From contig NZ_JACCBM010000001.1 of the NCBI RefSeq assembly GCF_013409865.1, forward strand, positions 1,364,001 to 1,428,000: 64,000 nt of DNA. The letters are read 5' to 3'. A program made the position numbers and the translations under genes. The notes under the pieces are model-generated. The model was not told where the DNA came from and made no database searches. It saw only the letters and a list, made by a program, of their open reading frames with translations. Origin of the DNA: Herbiconiux flava. GTDB lineage: Bacteria; Actinomycetota; Actinomycetes; Actinomycetales; Microbacteriaceae. This document shows, piece after piece, positions 8,759 through 16,745 of the stretch; the first letter of the stretch is position 1; every line of letters begins with the position of its first letter.

Positions 8759-11737
8759 ATGAATTCAACGAAGAGATCGAGGCGTGGACTGCTGGCCGGG
8801 GGGCTCGCGCTGGCGTTGGCCGCGGGTGGGTCGGCCCTGGCGGGCGGGCCGGCATCCGCAGCCGACGCGACGGCCGGAGCGACTGTCGGCACGGCATCGG
8901 CGTCAGGAGTGACGGGGGCACGCGCATCCGTCGACCTGGCCGAGTGCCCCTGGATGGACACCGCCCTCGGCGCCGACGAGCGCGCCCGGCTGCTGCTGGA
9001 CGCGAGCTCGCTCGGCCAGAAGTACCGCTGGCTGAACGAGCAGGCGGCGAACACGCCCCAGCAGACCGAGTTCAGCGGCGTCTCGTACCCCGAGCAGGTG
9101 GGCTGCACCCCGACGATCGTCTACACCGACGGCCCCGACGGCGTGCGCTTCACCGAGGGCGTCACGGCCTTCCCGGCCCAGATCGCGCTCGCCTCGAGCT
9201 GGAACGCCGACCTCGCCTTCGACAAGGGCGCCGCCCAGGCCGCCGAGGCGTGGGACAAGGGCAAGGCCGGCGTGCTCGGCCCCGGCATCGCCGGCGGCCG
9301 CACCCCGCTCTCGGGCCGCACCGCCGAGTACCTCGGCGAGGACCCGCTGCTCAGCGGCACCCTCGGCGCCGCGAACACCCGTGGGCTCGAGGAGGGCGAC
9401 CCCGAGAAGCCGACGCTCGCCGTGCTGAAGCACTACGTGGGCAACGAGCAGGAGACCGACCGTCAGACCAGCTCGTCGAACCTCGACGAGCGCACGCTGA
9501 AGGAAGCCTACGACCTGCCGTTCGAGATCCTCGTCGACGGCGGAGAGCCGGCCGGCGTGATGTGCTCGTACAACCAGATCAACGGCGTGTACGGCTGCGA
9601 GAACCCGCTGCTGAACACCGATCTGCGGGCGCAACTCGGCTTCGACGGCTACGTCGTCTCCGACTTCGGGGCCGTGCACAGCACAGCGGATGCGCTGAAC
9701 GCCGGTCTCGACCAGGAACTGAACCGTCCCATCCACTACACACCGGCGCTGCTCGACGCGGCGCTCGCCGACGGCTCGCTCACCGAGGCCACCGTCGACA
9801 CCGCCGCGTACAGCGTGGTGAAGTCGTACATCGGGGCCGGACTGTTCGACAGGCCGGCGCCCGAGACCCCGGTGGACGACGCCTCGACGCCCGAGCACAA
9901 GGCGCTCGCGCGGAGCATCGCCGAGGAGGGCTCGGTGCTGCTGAAGAACGACGGCCTGCTGCCGCTCGACGCCTCCGACGGCTCCACCATCGCGCTGATC
10001 GGCCCGACGGTGTCGAACACCCCGACCAATGGCATCAGCGCCTCGTCGGTGTGCAGCATGTCGTGGCGCTTCGGCAGCCCCAACACGCTGGCGTGCGAGG
10101 ACGTGGTGGCACCCGACACGGCGTTCGCCTCCCGCGCTGCTGAGGCGGGAGCATCCGTCGTCGTGTCGAACGGAGCCGACCCCGCGGCAGCTGCGGCCAC
10201 CGCAGCCTCGGCCGACGTGGCGATCGTGTTCGGCTACTACCGCTCGGGCGAGTTCAGCGACATCCCGGGCCTCGGCCTCGCCGACGGCGGCGACGAGCTC
10301 ATCGCGGCGGTCGCGGCCGCCAACCCGAACACGGTCGTCGTGCTCGAGACCGGCAGCGCCACCGACATGCCCTGGCTCGACCAGGTCGACGGCGTGCTGC
10401 AGGCCTGGTACCCCGGTGAGCAGCAGGGCCCCGCGCTCGCGTCGCTGCTCTGGGGCGACACGAACCCCTCGGGCAAGCTGCCGATGACCTTCCCGAAGTC
10501 GCTCGCCGACACCCCGACCCCCACCCCCTCGCAGTACCCGGGAATCGTGGATGCCGAGGGCATAACGCAGGTCGACTACAGCGAGGGACTGGCGATCGGG
10601 CACAAGTGGTACGACGAGCAGGGCATCGACCCGCTGTTCGAGTTCGGGCACGGGCTGTCGTACACCTCGTTCGGCTACTCCGAGCTCGAGCTGTCGACCG
10701 CGGTCTCGGGCGGCACCGTCTCGACCACCGCGTCGTTCACCGTGACGAACACCGGGTCGGTGGCCGGCACCGAGGTGCCGCAGGTGTACCTCACGCTGCC
10801 GTCTTCGGCGGAAGCGCCCGGCAAGCGGCTGGTCGGCTACGATCGGGTCGCTCTCGAGCCCGGCGCCTCCCAGCGGGTCACGACGACGATCTCGTCGGAG
10901 TCGGCCGACCACCCGTTCTCGATCTGGGACGTCTCGGCGGACGCGTGGGAGGTCGTCGACGGCGGCTACACCGTCTCGGTCGGGTCGTCGTCGCGTGAGC
11001 TGCCCCTCACCGACTCGGTCGTGGTCGACACCGCGGGCACCGCGCCGGTCGTCTCGGTGGCGACCTCGCCCACGGCGCCCGACGGCGCGGCGGGCTGGTT
11101 CGTCTCGCCCGTGACCGTCACGGCCACCGCGGTCGACGACGTCGACCCGGCTCCGGTCGTCTCGACGAACCTCGACGGCGCCGGCTGGGTCGACGGCGGC
11201 ACGGTCACGGTCTCGACCGACGGGGCGCACACCCTCGAGGTGCGGGCGACGGATGCGGCGGGCAGCGTCTCGTCCATCACGAGCGTCACGCTGCCGCTCG
11301 ACCGCACCGCCCCCACCGTCTCGGCGTCGGCCGACCGCTCGGCGGGTGCGATCGTGCTGGCGGCCACGGACGCCGCCTCCGGCGTCGCCTCGGTCGAGTG
11401 GGCCGTCGCTGCCGACTCGCCCACGTGGCAGGCGTACACCGGGCCGGTGCCGGTCGCGTCGGCGGGGGAGCGGATCGTCTTCCGCGCCACCGACGTCGCG
11501 GGGCTCGTGAGCGCGGTGGGCACGTTCGACTATGCGGCGGCCGGGCCGTCGCCGTCGCCCTCGCCGTCCTCGTCGCCCTCTGCCTCGCCGGCGCCGGGTG
11601 CCGGGTCGTCGCCGGCGGGCGGTCTCGCCTCCACGGGCCTCGCGGCCGGTGGCATCGCCGCCTTGGCGCTGCTCCTCGTGGCAGGCGGCGCCGTGACGGT
11701 GCTCGTGCGCCGGCGCGGCGCGCGGAACGCCGGCTGA
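8759..11737 (+). CDS. Secreted, cell-wall-anchored GH3 glycoside hydrolase
   Basis: A 992-residue protein with an N-terminal signal peptide (basic start, hydrophobic core, PASAADA cleavage region). The GH3 N-terminal barrel contains VVSDFGAVHS with the predicted nucleophile Asp302; the GH3 C-terminal domain begins near LLKNDGLLPLD, followed by a fibronectin-III-like domain (QVYLTLPSSAEAPGKRLVGY). Then come two beta-sandwich repeats with LDGAGWVDGG and DRTAPTVS motifs, a Pro/Ser linker, and a sorting signal: LASTG, a hydrophobic helix and RRRGAR, which fits class E sortase substrates (LAxTG). GH3 enzymes are mostly beta-glucosidases or beta-xylosidases. The inferred role is to trim plant glycosides on the cell surface before import. 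Start ATG 8759 has GGAG upstream. Confidence 0.9.
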   Translation: MNSTKRSRRGLLAGGLALALAAGGSALAGGPASAADATAGATVGTASASGVTGARASVDLAECPWMDTALGADERARLLLDASSLGQKYRWLNEQAANTPQQTEFSGVSYPEQVGCTPTIVYTDGPDGVRFTEGVTAFPAQIALASSWNADLAFDKGAAQAAEAWDKGKAGVLGPGIAGGRTPLSGRTAEYLGEDPLLSGTLGAANTRGLEEGDPEKPTLAVLKHYVGNEQETDRQTSSSNLDERTLKEAYDLPFEILVDGGEPAGVMCSYNQINGVYGCENPLLNTDLRAQLGFDGYVVSDFGAVHSTADALNAGLDQELNRPIHYTPALLDAALADGSLTEATVDTAAYSVVKSYIGAGLFDRPAPETPVDDASTPEHKALARSIAEEGSVLLKNDGLLPLDASDGSTIALIGPTVSNTPTNGISASSVCSMSWRFGSPNTLACEDVVAPDTAFASRAAEAGASVVVSNGADPAAAAATAASADVAIVFGYYRSGEFSDIPGLGLADGGDELIAAVAAANPNTVVVLETGSATDMPWLDQVDGVLQAWYPGEQQGPALASLLWGDTNPSGKLPMTFPKSLADTPTPTPSQYPGIVDAEGITQVDYSEGLAIGHKWYDEQGIDPLFEFGHGLSYTSFGYSELELSTAVSGGTVSTTASFTVTNTGSVAGTEVPQVYLTLPSSAEAPGKRLVGYDRVALEPGASQRVTTTISSESADHPFSIWDVSADAWEVVDGGYTVSVGSSSRELPLTDSVVVDTAGTAPVVSVATSPTAPDGAAGWFVSPVTVTATAVDDVDPAPVVSTNLDGAGWVDGGTVTVSTDGAHTLEVRATDAAGSVSSITSVTLPLDRTAPTVSASADRSAGAIVLAATDAASGVASVEWAVAADSPTWQAYTGPVPVASAGERIVFRATDVAGLVSAVGTFDYAAAGPSPSPSPSSSPSASPAPGAGSSPAGGLASTGLAAGGIAALALLLVAGGAVTVLVRRRGARNAG

Positions 11738-11756
11738 CGGAGCCGGTGGCGCGTCC

Positions 11757-11792
11757 CCGACGGCCCTTCCTCTCGCGGGGAAGGGCCGTCGG
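11757..11792. terminator. Bidirectional hairpin terminator between converging genes
   Basis: A perfect 14-bp stem, CCGACGGCCCTTCC (11757-11770) with its complement at 11779-11792 and an 8-base loop, lies between the end of the GH3 gene and the end of the opposing oxidoreductase gene. Confidence 0.75.
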
Positions 11793-11807
11793 TCCGTCTC
11801 CGCCCGC

Positions 11808-12665
11808 TCAGCCGAGCAGGCGCCGCAGGGTCGCCGCGACCGGGAGGGGCGGACGGCCGAGCAGCTCGCCGAGAGCCGGGTCGACCACGTCGAACTCGCC
11901 GCGGCGTGCGGCCCGGTAGAGCCCGAGCGTGAACTCGGCGGCCGGTGCCGGCATGCCGTGCTCGATCACCGATGCCAGCCACTCCTCATCGTCCACGACG
12001 GTGCGGGTGATGGTGCGGCCGGTGAGGGCGCTGAGCTCGGCGGCCACCTGCTCCAGGTCGAGCGCCTCGGCGGCCGTGAGCGGAGCGGTGACCCCGTCGC
12101 CCGGGTGCTCGGCCGCCAGCAGGATCGCGGCGGCCTCGGCGAGGTCGTCGTGCGCCGTCCAGGAGACCGGGCCGTCGGCCGGCGCCGCGACCGTGCCCGT
12201 CGTCAGCGCGCCGTCGAGCTGGAACGCGAGGGTGTTCGCGTAGAAGCCGTTCCGCAGCGCCGTGGTGGGCACCGTGAGCCGGGCGAGATGCTGCTCGGTC
12301 GCCGCGTGCACGGCCTGGGGGGCGAAGAGCGAGTCGGCGGCCGACGCCTGATGGCTCGTGTAGAGGATGCGCCCGGCGCCGGCCGTGACCGCCGCGTCGA
12401 CGGCGGCCAGGTTCGCCCCCACCGCGGCGTCGCCCCGGATCGAGGCCGAGATGACGAGCACCCGGTCGGCGCCCTCGAACGCGTGCCCGAGGGTCTCGGG
12501 CTCGGTGAAGTCACCCGCCCGCACCCGCACTCCGCGGTCGGCGAGCGTCTGCGCACGGGCGGGGTCGCGCACGCTGACGCCGACGGTCTCCGGCGGTACC
12601 CGCTCGAGGAGCCGGTCGACGATCCGCGAGCCCAGTTCCCCGGTCGCTCCGGTGATGATGATCAT
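11808..12665 (-). CDS. NmrA/QorB-like NAD(P)H-binding oxidoreductase
   Basis: A 285-residue atypical SDR protein with the glycine motif TGATGELGSRIV right at the N-terminus. The stretches ILYTSHQASAADS and TTALRNGFYANTL match the quinone-reductase-2 (YtfG/QorB) and NmrA-like group, which lack the classical Tyr-x-x-x-Lys activity. Probable role: NAD(P)H-dependent reduction of quinones or redox sensing. It is transcribed away from a TetR-type regulator with an 82-bp gap, the usual layout for a regulator and its target. Substrate unknown. Confidence 0.8.
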   Translation of the reverse strand: MIIITGATGELGSRIVDRLLERVPPETVGVSVRDPARAQTLADRGVRVRAGDFTEPETLGHAFEGADRVLVISASIRGDAAVGANLAAVDAAVTAGAGRILYTSHQASAADSLFAPQAVHAATEQHLARLTVPTTALRNGFYANTLAFQLDGALTTGTVAAPADGPVSWTAHDDLAEAAAILLAAEHPGDGVTAPLTAAEALDLEQVAAELSALTGRTITRTVVDDEEWLASVIEHGMPAPAAEFTLGLYRAARRGEFDVVDPALGELLGRPPLPVAATLRRLLG

Positions 12666-12680
12666 TGCTACTCCTATCGT

Positions 12681-12739
12681 GTTTCCAGTGATAACGGACG
12701 GTAGCAGGGTGTTTCCATCGATCGCAAGTCACTGTTATC
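12681..12739. promoter_or_regulatory. Divergent promoter region with candidate TetR sites
   Basis: The gap between the divergent oxidoreductase and TetR genes holds inverted GATAAC (12690-12695) and GTTATC (12734-12739), and a repeated GTTTCCA (12681 and 12711). These are plausible operators for the adjacent TetR protein, but no single long palindrome stands out. Confidence 0.4.
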
Positions 12740-12747
12740 GTTGATCC

Positions 12748-13506
12748 GTGAGCGTCGACGAGTTCGCCCCCGTGGCAACCCAGCCGCAGCGCGGCGCCGT
12801 GCGCTCGCGCATCGTCGAGGTCGCCGCCGAGATGCTGCGTGAGAGCGGGGCCGCGGCCCTCACCACCCGCCGCGTCGCCGATGCCGCCGGAGTGCAGGCC
12901 CCCACGATCTACCGCCTCTTCGGCGACAAGGACGGCCTCGTCGACGCCGTCGCCGAGCATGTGCTGGGCGAGTTCGTGGCCCGCAAGACGGCCCTTCCCG
13001 CCGGCACCGACCCGGTCGAGGCGCTGCGCGACGGCTGGCGCCAGCAACTCGACTACGCCCTGACGAATCCCGAGCTGCATCGGCTGCTCGGCGAGGCCGG
13101 CCGCAGCCGCCGCTCCCCGGCGCTCGACGCCGGGCTCGCGGTGCTGCGCTCCCGCATCCACGGCCTCGCGGCCGCCGGGCTGCTCCGCGTCGACGAGCAG
13201 CGCGCGCTCGGCATCATCCGCGCGGCCGCCACCGGCACCGTGCAGCAGCTGCTCGACAGCCCACCGGCCGATCGCGATCCCGGCCTCGCGGAGGCGATGC
13301 TCGAGGCCGTCCTCGGCCGCATCCTCGTCCCCGGCTTCGATTCGGCCGCCGAGGCTCCCGGCCCGGCCCTCGACGGTCCGCGATCCGCCGCGATCGCTCT
13401 CGCGGCCCAGCTCGACGCGTTCCCCGCGTTCTCGGCCGCCGAACGCCGGCTGCTCGCCGAGTGGCTCTCCCGCGCCGTCGAGGATCAGGACGCCACGGGC
13501 CACTGA
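12748..13506 (+). CDS. TetR-family transcriptional regulator
   Basis: A 252-residue protein with an N-terminal TetR helix-turn-helix (TRRVADAAGVQAPTIYRLFGDK, about residues 36-57) and an all-helical ligand-binding region. It is divergent from the QorB-like oxidoreductase and most likely represses that gene and itself. The C-terminal part is longer than the average TetR (about 200 residues), with a helical extension after residue 200. GTG start at 12748. Ligand unknown; quinones or electrophiles would fit the neighbour, as inference. Confidence 0.88.
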   Translation: MSVDEFAPVATQPQRGAVRSRIVEVAAEMLRESGAAALTTRRVADAAGVQAPTIYRLFGDKDGLVDAVAEHVLGEFVARKTALPAGTDPVEALRDGWRQQLDYALTNPELHRLLGEAGRSRRSPALDAGLAVLRSRIHGLAAAGLLRVDEQRALGIIRAAATGTVQQLLDSPPADRDPGLAEAMLEAVLGRILVPGFDSAAEAPGPALDGPRSAAIALAAQLDAFPAFSAAERRLLAEWLSRAVEDQDATGH

Positions 13507-13539
13507 CACACGGCCGCGGGTCGTGGCAGGGTGGATGGG

Positions 13540-13971
13540 ATGACGCTGCGCATCGTGAACCCGTACGGCAAGTTCCTCTACGTGCTGATCGGCGGGATCG
13601 CCGTCGTGCTGCTCAACCTGCTCGTCGCCGCACTGGTCGGGCCGGTCGTCGGCCCGGTGCTCTACGTCGTCGTCCTGTTCGGCTGGATCCTCGCCGGGGC
13701 GCGCTTCTTCCGGGTGCCCGAGGAGCCGATCGAGCCGCCGCGGCCGTGGTGGAAGCTCACCGGGCGACCGACCGCCGGCTTCGTGCTCGCGGCGCTGTTC
13801 GCGCTGCAGGCGATCACGAACCAGCTCACGCCGGTGCTGGGCGACCGCGGCCGCGCCGGCGACGACGGCGGCAGCACCACGACGGCCACCGTCGTCACGG
13901 TCGCCTGCGCGATCGCGGCGGTGGCCTACCTCGCGTCGTCGCTCCGCCTGCGCGGCCGGCGCGCCGACTAG
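13540..13971 (+). CDS. Small four-helix membrane protein of unknown function
   Basis: A 143-residue protein with hydrophobic segments near residues 14-30, 35-52, 80-96 and 116-136. The family was not recognised. The ATG at 13540 is preceded by a GGTGGATGGG tract; a GTG three codons earlier is also possible. The last codons and stop are duplicated in the downstream spacer. Nothing in the context suggests a specific task. Confidence 0.6.
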   Translation: MTLRIVNPYGKFLYVLIGGIAVVLLNLLVAALVGPVVGPVLYVVVLFGWILAGARFFRVPEEPIEPPRPWWKLTGRPTAGFVLAALFALQAITNQLTPVLGDRGRAGDDGGSTTTATVVTVACAIAAVAYLASSLRLRGRRAD

Positions 13972-14012
13972 CCGCAGAGCGGCCGGCGGCCAGCGGCCGG
14001 CGCGCCGACTAG
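13953..14012. repeat. Duplicated gene end in a convergent spacer
   Basis: The 19-mer CGGCCGGCGCGCCGACTAG, containing the stop codon of the preceding gene, occurs at 13953-13971 and again at 13994-14012, 41 bp apart, with flanking similarity (GCGGCCAGCGGC blocks) up to about 14045. Confidence 0.75.
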
Positions 14013-14054
14013 CGGCACAGCGGCCAGCGGCAGCGCGGCCGGCGACTCAGCGCC

Positions 14055-14447
14055 TCAGCGGCTGCGGGCCGTCTCGCGACGGTTCGCCTTCTTGAGCGCG
14101 TCGACCAGCTCGTCCTTCGTCATCCGCGAGCGTCCGCGCACGTCGAGCCGCTTCGCGAGCTCGAGGAGGTGCGCCTTCGTCGCGTTCGCGTCGACGCCCT
14201 CCTGGGTCTCGCCCGCCGACCCGCGCCCGCCCGCGGCCTTCGCGTCCGACGGGCCCGACTCGTCCTTCCGCTCCCAGTGGTCGCCGACCTTCTCGTATTC
14301 GTGCTTCAGCGCGGCGAAGGCCGTGCGGTGGGCGCGCTCACCCTCGCCGTAGCTGTCGACGGCCGAGTCGTGCGCCTTGCTCCAGAGCGCCTGCGCGTGC
14401 TTCTCCGAGCGGGCGAGGGTCGAGGGGAGTTCCTCCGATGCGAGCAT
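14055..14447 (-). CDS. ChaB-family protein with Rho-N-like C-terminus
   Basis: A 130-residue protein. The N-terminal half (LPSTLARSEKHAQALWSKAH to HEYEKVGDHWERK) is the ChaB fold found in small actinobacterial proteins. The C-terminal 35 residues (KAHLLELAKRLDVRGRSRMT and KDELVDALKKANR) resemble a Rho N-terminal/SAP-type helix-extended-loop-helix nucleic-acid-binding module, joined by a Gly/Asp-rich linker. Such fusions are common in high-G+C bacteria but their role is unknown; DNA or RNA binding is inferred from the second module. It is a single gene that converges on the preceding one. Confidence 0.8.
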   Translation of the reverse strand: MLASEELPSTLARSEKHAQALWSKAHDSAVDSYGEGERAHRTAFAALKHEYEKVGDHWERKDESGPSDAKAAGGRGSAGETQEGVDANATKAHLLELAKRLDVRGRSRMTKDELVDALKKANRRETARSR

Positions 14448-14513
14448 GATCGTCTCCTTCGTTCCCCTCCACCCTCAACCCGCCCGCCGCGGCCCGCAAC
14501 ACGGCCGTGAACC

Positions 14514-15941
14514 CTAGGCGTCGTAGTTCTGGATGCTCTTCCCGTGCGACCGGTCGGTCAGCCGCGCCAGGCGCGGCGCCAGCTCCGCGACCACGCCCGG
14601 CACGTCGACCGTGAGCAGTCGGCGGTCGCGCATCAGCACCCGGCCGTCGACGATCGTCGTGTCGATGTCGTTCGAGCGGGCGCTGTAGATCAGCGTGCTC
14701 GCCAGGTCGTGCACGGGCTGAACCCGCGGATCGCTCAGGTCGACGAGGATCAGGTCGGCCCGGTAGCCCGGCTCGATCCGCCCGACGACGCCCGCGAGCT
14801 GCACGGCGGCGGCGCTCTGGGTGGTGGCGTGGTCGAGCAGCTCCTCGGCGCGCATCCAGGTCGTGTCGAGCTCGGTGGCCTTCTGCACGTAGGCCATGAA
14901 GGTCATCGACTCCCAGACGTCGAGCGTGTTGTTCGACGCCGCGCCGTCGGTCGCGAGCCCGACCGGCACACCCGCTGCGGCGAGCAGGCGCACGGGCGTC
15001 GTGTCGAAGCCGAGCTTGAGGTAGCCCTTCGGCGCACTGCCGACGCCGACCCGGCCGTCCGCGGCGGCGGGCGCGAGCAGCGGCAGGTCCTCGGGCACGA
15101 TGCCGATTCCGTGCGCGATCAGCACCTTGCCGTCGAGCAGCCCGGTGTCGTGCAGCACCCCGATCGGCGTGCGACCGGTGCGCTCGCGGCTGTGCACGGT
15201 CTGCGAGCGGCCCTCCGCGGCGTGGATGTGCACGAGCAGGTCGTGCTCCTTGGCCGCCCTGGCGGTTGCGGCGAGGTCGTCGTCGTTCAGCGTGTAGGTC
15301 GCGTGCGGAGCCAGCGCGGTGCTGATCCGGCCGTTCGCCGCTCCCCGCCAGCGCGTCGCGAACTCGAGCGACTGCTCGAGCCCTGCCTGGCCGTCGCTCG
15401 AGAAGTAGGTCGAGCCGAGCACGCCGCGGAGGCCGGTCTCGTCGGTCACGTTCGCGATCCGGTCCATGTTGAAGTAGTGGTCCGCGAAGGTCGTGACCCC
15501 GTGCCGGATCATCTCGGCGGCCGCGAGCCGCGTGGCGAGCTCCACGTCGTCGTCGGTGAGGTTGACCTCCATCGGCCAGATGAAGTCGTTGAACCAGCGG
15601 TCGGCCGGCACGTCCTCGGCCGCTCCGCGGAACATCACCATGGGGGAGTGCGTGTGGCAGTTGATGAACCCCGGCATCGCGACCTTGCCGCGCGCGTCGA
15701 TCGTCTCCCGGGCGGCGGGCGGGGCGACGGATGCTCCGCTCGCGTCCACCGCATCCGTCACCGACTCGAACACCCCGTCACGGATCGCGACGATCTGCTC
15801 AGGCACGAACGAGATGCCGCCCGTCTCGTCGTGACGCAGCACGGTGGCACCGGTGATGACGAGGTCGGCCGGCCCGCGGTCGGGAGAGGTCGTGGGCGCG
15901 CCGAGCGCCAAGCCGGACCCGCTCATGCCCGACCCGCTCAT
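14514..15941 (-). CDS. Amidohydrolase of the SAH/MTA deaminase type
   Basis: A 475-residue metal-dependent hydrolase. The TIM-barrel metal ligands are visible: HTHSPM (HxH) after the strand KVAMPGFIN, HIHAAEGRSQ, IAHGIGI and the aspartate of LATDGAASNN. These match the ATZ/TRZ group that deaminates S-adenosylhomocysteine, 5'-methylthioadenosine or related purine compounds. The ATG at 15941 overlaps the TGA of deoD (ATGA), which fixes the start and shows translational coupling; upstream codons in this frame belong to the overlapping gene. With a purine nucleoside phosphorylase and an ABC importer in the same run, nucleoside deamination is the likely role. The exact substrate is unknown. Confidence 0.85.
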   Translation of the reverse strand: MSGSGMSGSGLALGAPTTSPDRGPADLVITGATVLRHDETGGISFVPEQIVAIRDGVFESVTDAVDASGASVAPPAARETIDARGKVAMPGFINCHTHSPMVMFRGAAEDVPADRWFNDFIWPMEVNLTDDDVELATRLAAAEMIRHGVTTFADHYFNMDRIANVTDETGLRGVLGSTYFSSDGQAGLEQSLEFATRWRGAANGRISTALAPHATYTLNDDDLAATARAAKEHDLLVHIHAAEGRSQTVHSRERTGRTPIGVLHDTGLLDGKVLIAHGIGIVPEDLPLLAPAAADGRVGVGSAPKGYLKLGFDTTPVRLLAAAGVPVGLATDGAASNNTLDVWESMTFMAYVQKATELDTTWMRAEELLDHATTQSAAAVQLAGVVGRIEPGYRADLILVDLSDPRVQPVHDLASTLIYSARSNDIDTTIVDGRVLMRDRRLLTVDVPGVVAELAPRLARLTDRSHGKSIQNYDA

Positions 15942-16636
15942 GCGAGCGCCGCCAGCCCGAACGACACCATGTTCTCGAAGGTGGCCTCGCGCTCGGCGGC
16001 GGTCATCTCCGAGCCGGGCAGGTCGCTCACGGTGCCGACCATCAGCGACTCGAAGCCCTCCTTCAGCGCGACGGCGTAGAGCCCGGCCGCCTCCATGTCG
16101 ATGCCGATGGTGCCGTAGGCGAGCAGCCTCGGAACCAGGTCGACGTCGGGGTTGTAGAAGGCGTCGGTCGTGAAGAGGGGCCCCACGTGCATCCGCTTGC
16201 CCGTCGCCTCGCCGAACTCGACGGCCTTGCGGAGCAGCCCGAACGACGGCGCGTGGCTGAGGGTCACGCCCGGAACCCACTCGCTCGTCATCGCCGAGTT
16301 GGTGTGGGCGGCGCTCGCCGCGATCACGTCGCCGAGCTCGAGGTAGGGCGCGATGCCGCCGATGGTGCCGACGCGCACGATGCGCTTCACGCCGTAGTGG
16401 CGGGCGAGCTCGGTGCTGTAGATCGACATCGACGGGATGCCCATGCCCGAGGCGAGCACCGACACCGGCCGGCCCTCGAAGGTGCCGGTGTAGCCGAGGA
16501 TGCCGCGCACCTCGGTGACGAGCCGGGGCGAGTCGAAGAAGGTCTCGGCGATGAGCTTGGCGCGACGCGGGTCGCCGGGCATGAGGACGTCGGGGGCGAA
16601 GTCGCCGTCGAGGGCGCCGATGTGCGGGGTGGGCAT
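15938..16636 (-). CDS. deoD: Purine nucleoside phosphorylase, DeoD type
   Basis: A 232-residue protein, the usual length for hexameric DeoD. It opens with MPTPHIGALDGDFAP and MPGDPRRAKLIAE, has the phosphate site RVGTIGGI and the purine/ribose site TIGIDMEAAGLY with the TVSDL tract near the C-terminus. It splits purine (deoxy)nucleosides with phosphate into base and (deoxy)ribose-1-phosphate. GGAAGGAA precedes the ATG. It lies after the transporter genes and overlaps the amidohydrolase by 4 bases, so it serves uptake and salvage of a nucleoside. Confidence 0.93.
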   Translation of the reverse strand: MPTPHIGALDGDFAPDVLMPGDPRRAKLIAETFFDSPRLVTEVRGILGYTGTFEGRPVSVLASGMGIPSMSIYSTELARHYGVKRIVRVGTIGGIAPYLELGDVIAASAAHTNSAMTSEWVPGVTLSHAPSFGLLRKAVEFGEATGKRMHVGPLFTTDAFYNPDVDLVPRLLAYGTIGIDMEAAGLYAVALKEGFESLMVGTVSDLPGSEMTAAEREATFENMVSFGLAALA

Positions 16637-16745
16637 GGTGTTCCTTCCGGGAGCGGTCGTGGGGGCGGGTCTGGTGGGCCGTGCGGGTGGTGTGGCCGGG
16701 TCGGCGGGCGGATGCGCGGCCCGGTGTCGTGGGGTCGGCCGGGGG

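Noticed and set aside
15942..16280. A longer amidohydrolase beginning upstream of 15941
   Set aside because: The extra codons lie inside deoD in another frame; the ATGA overlap fixes the start.
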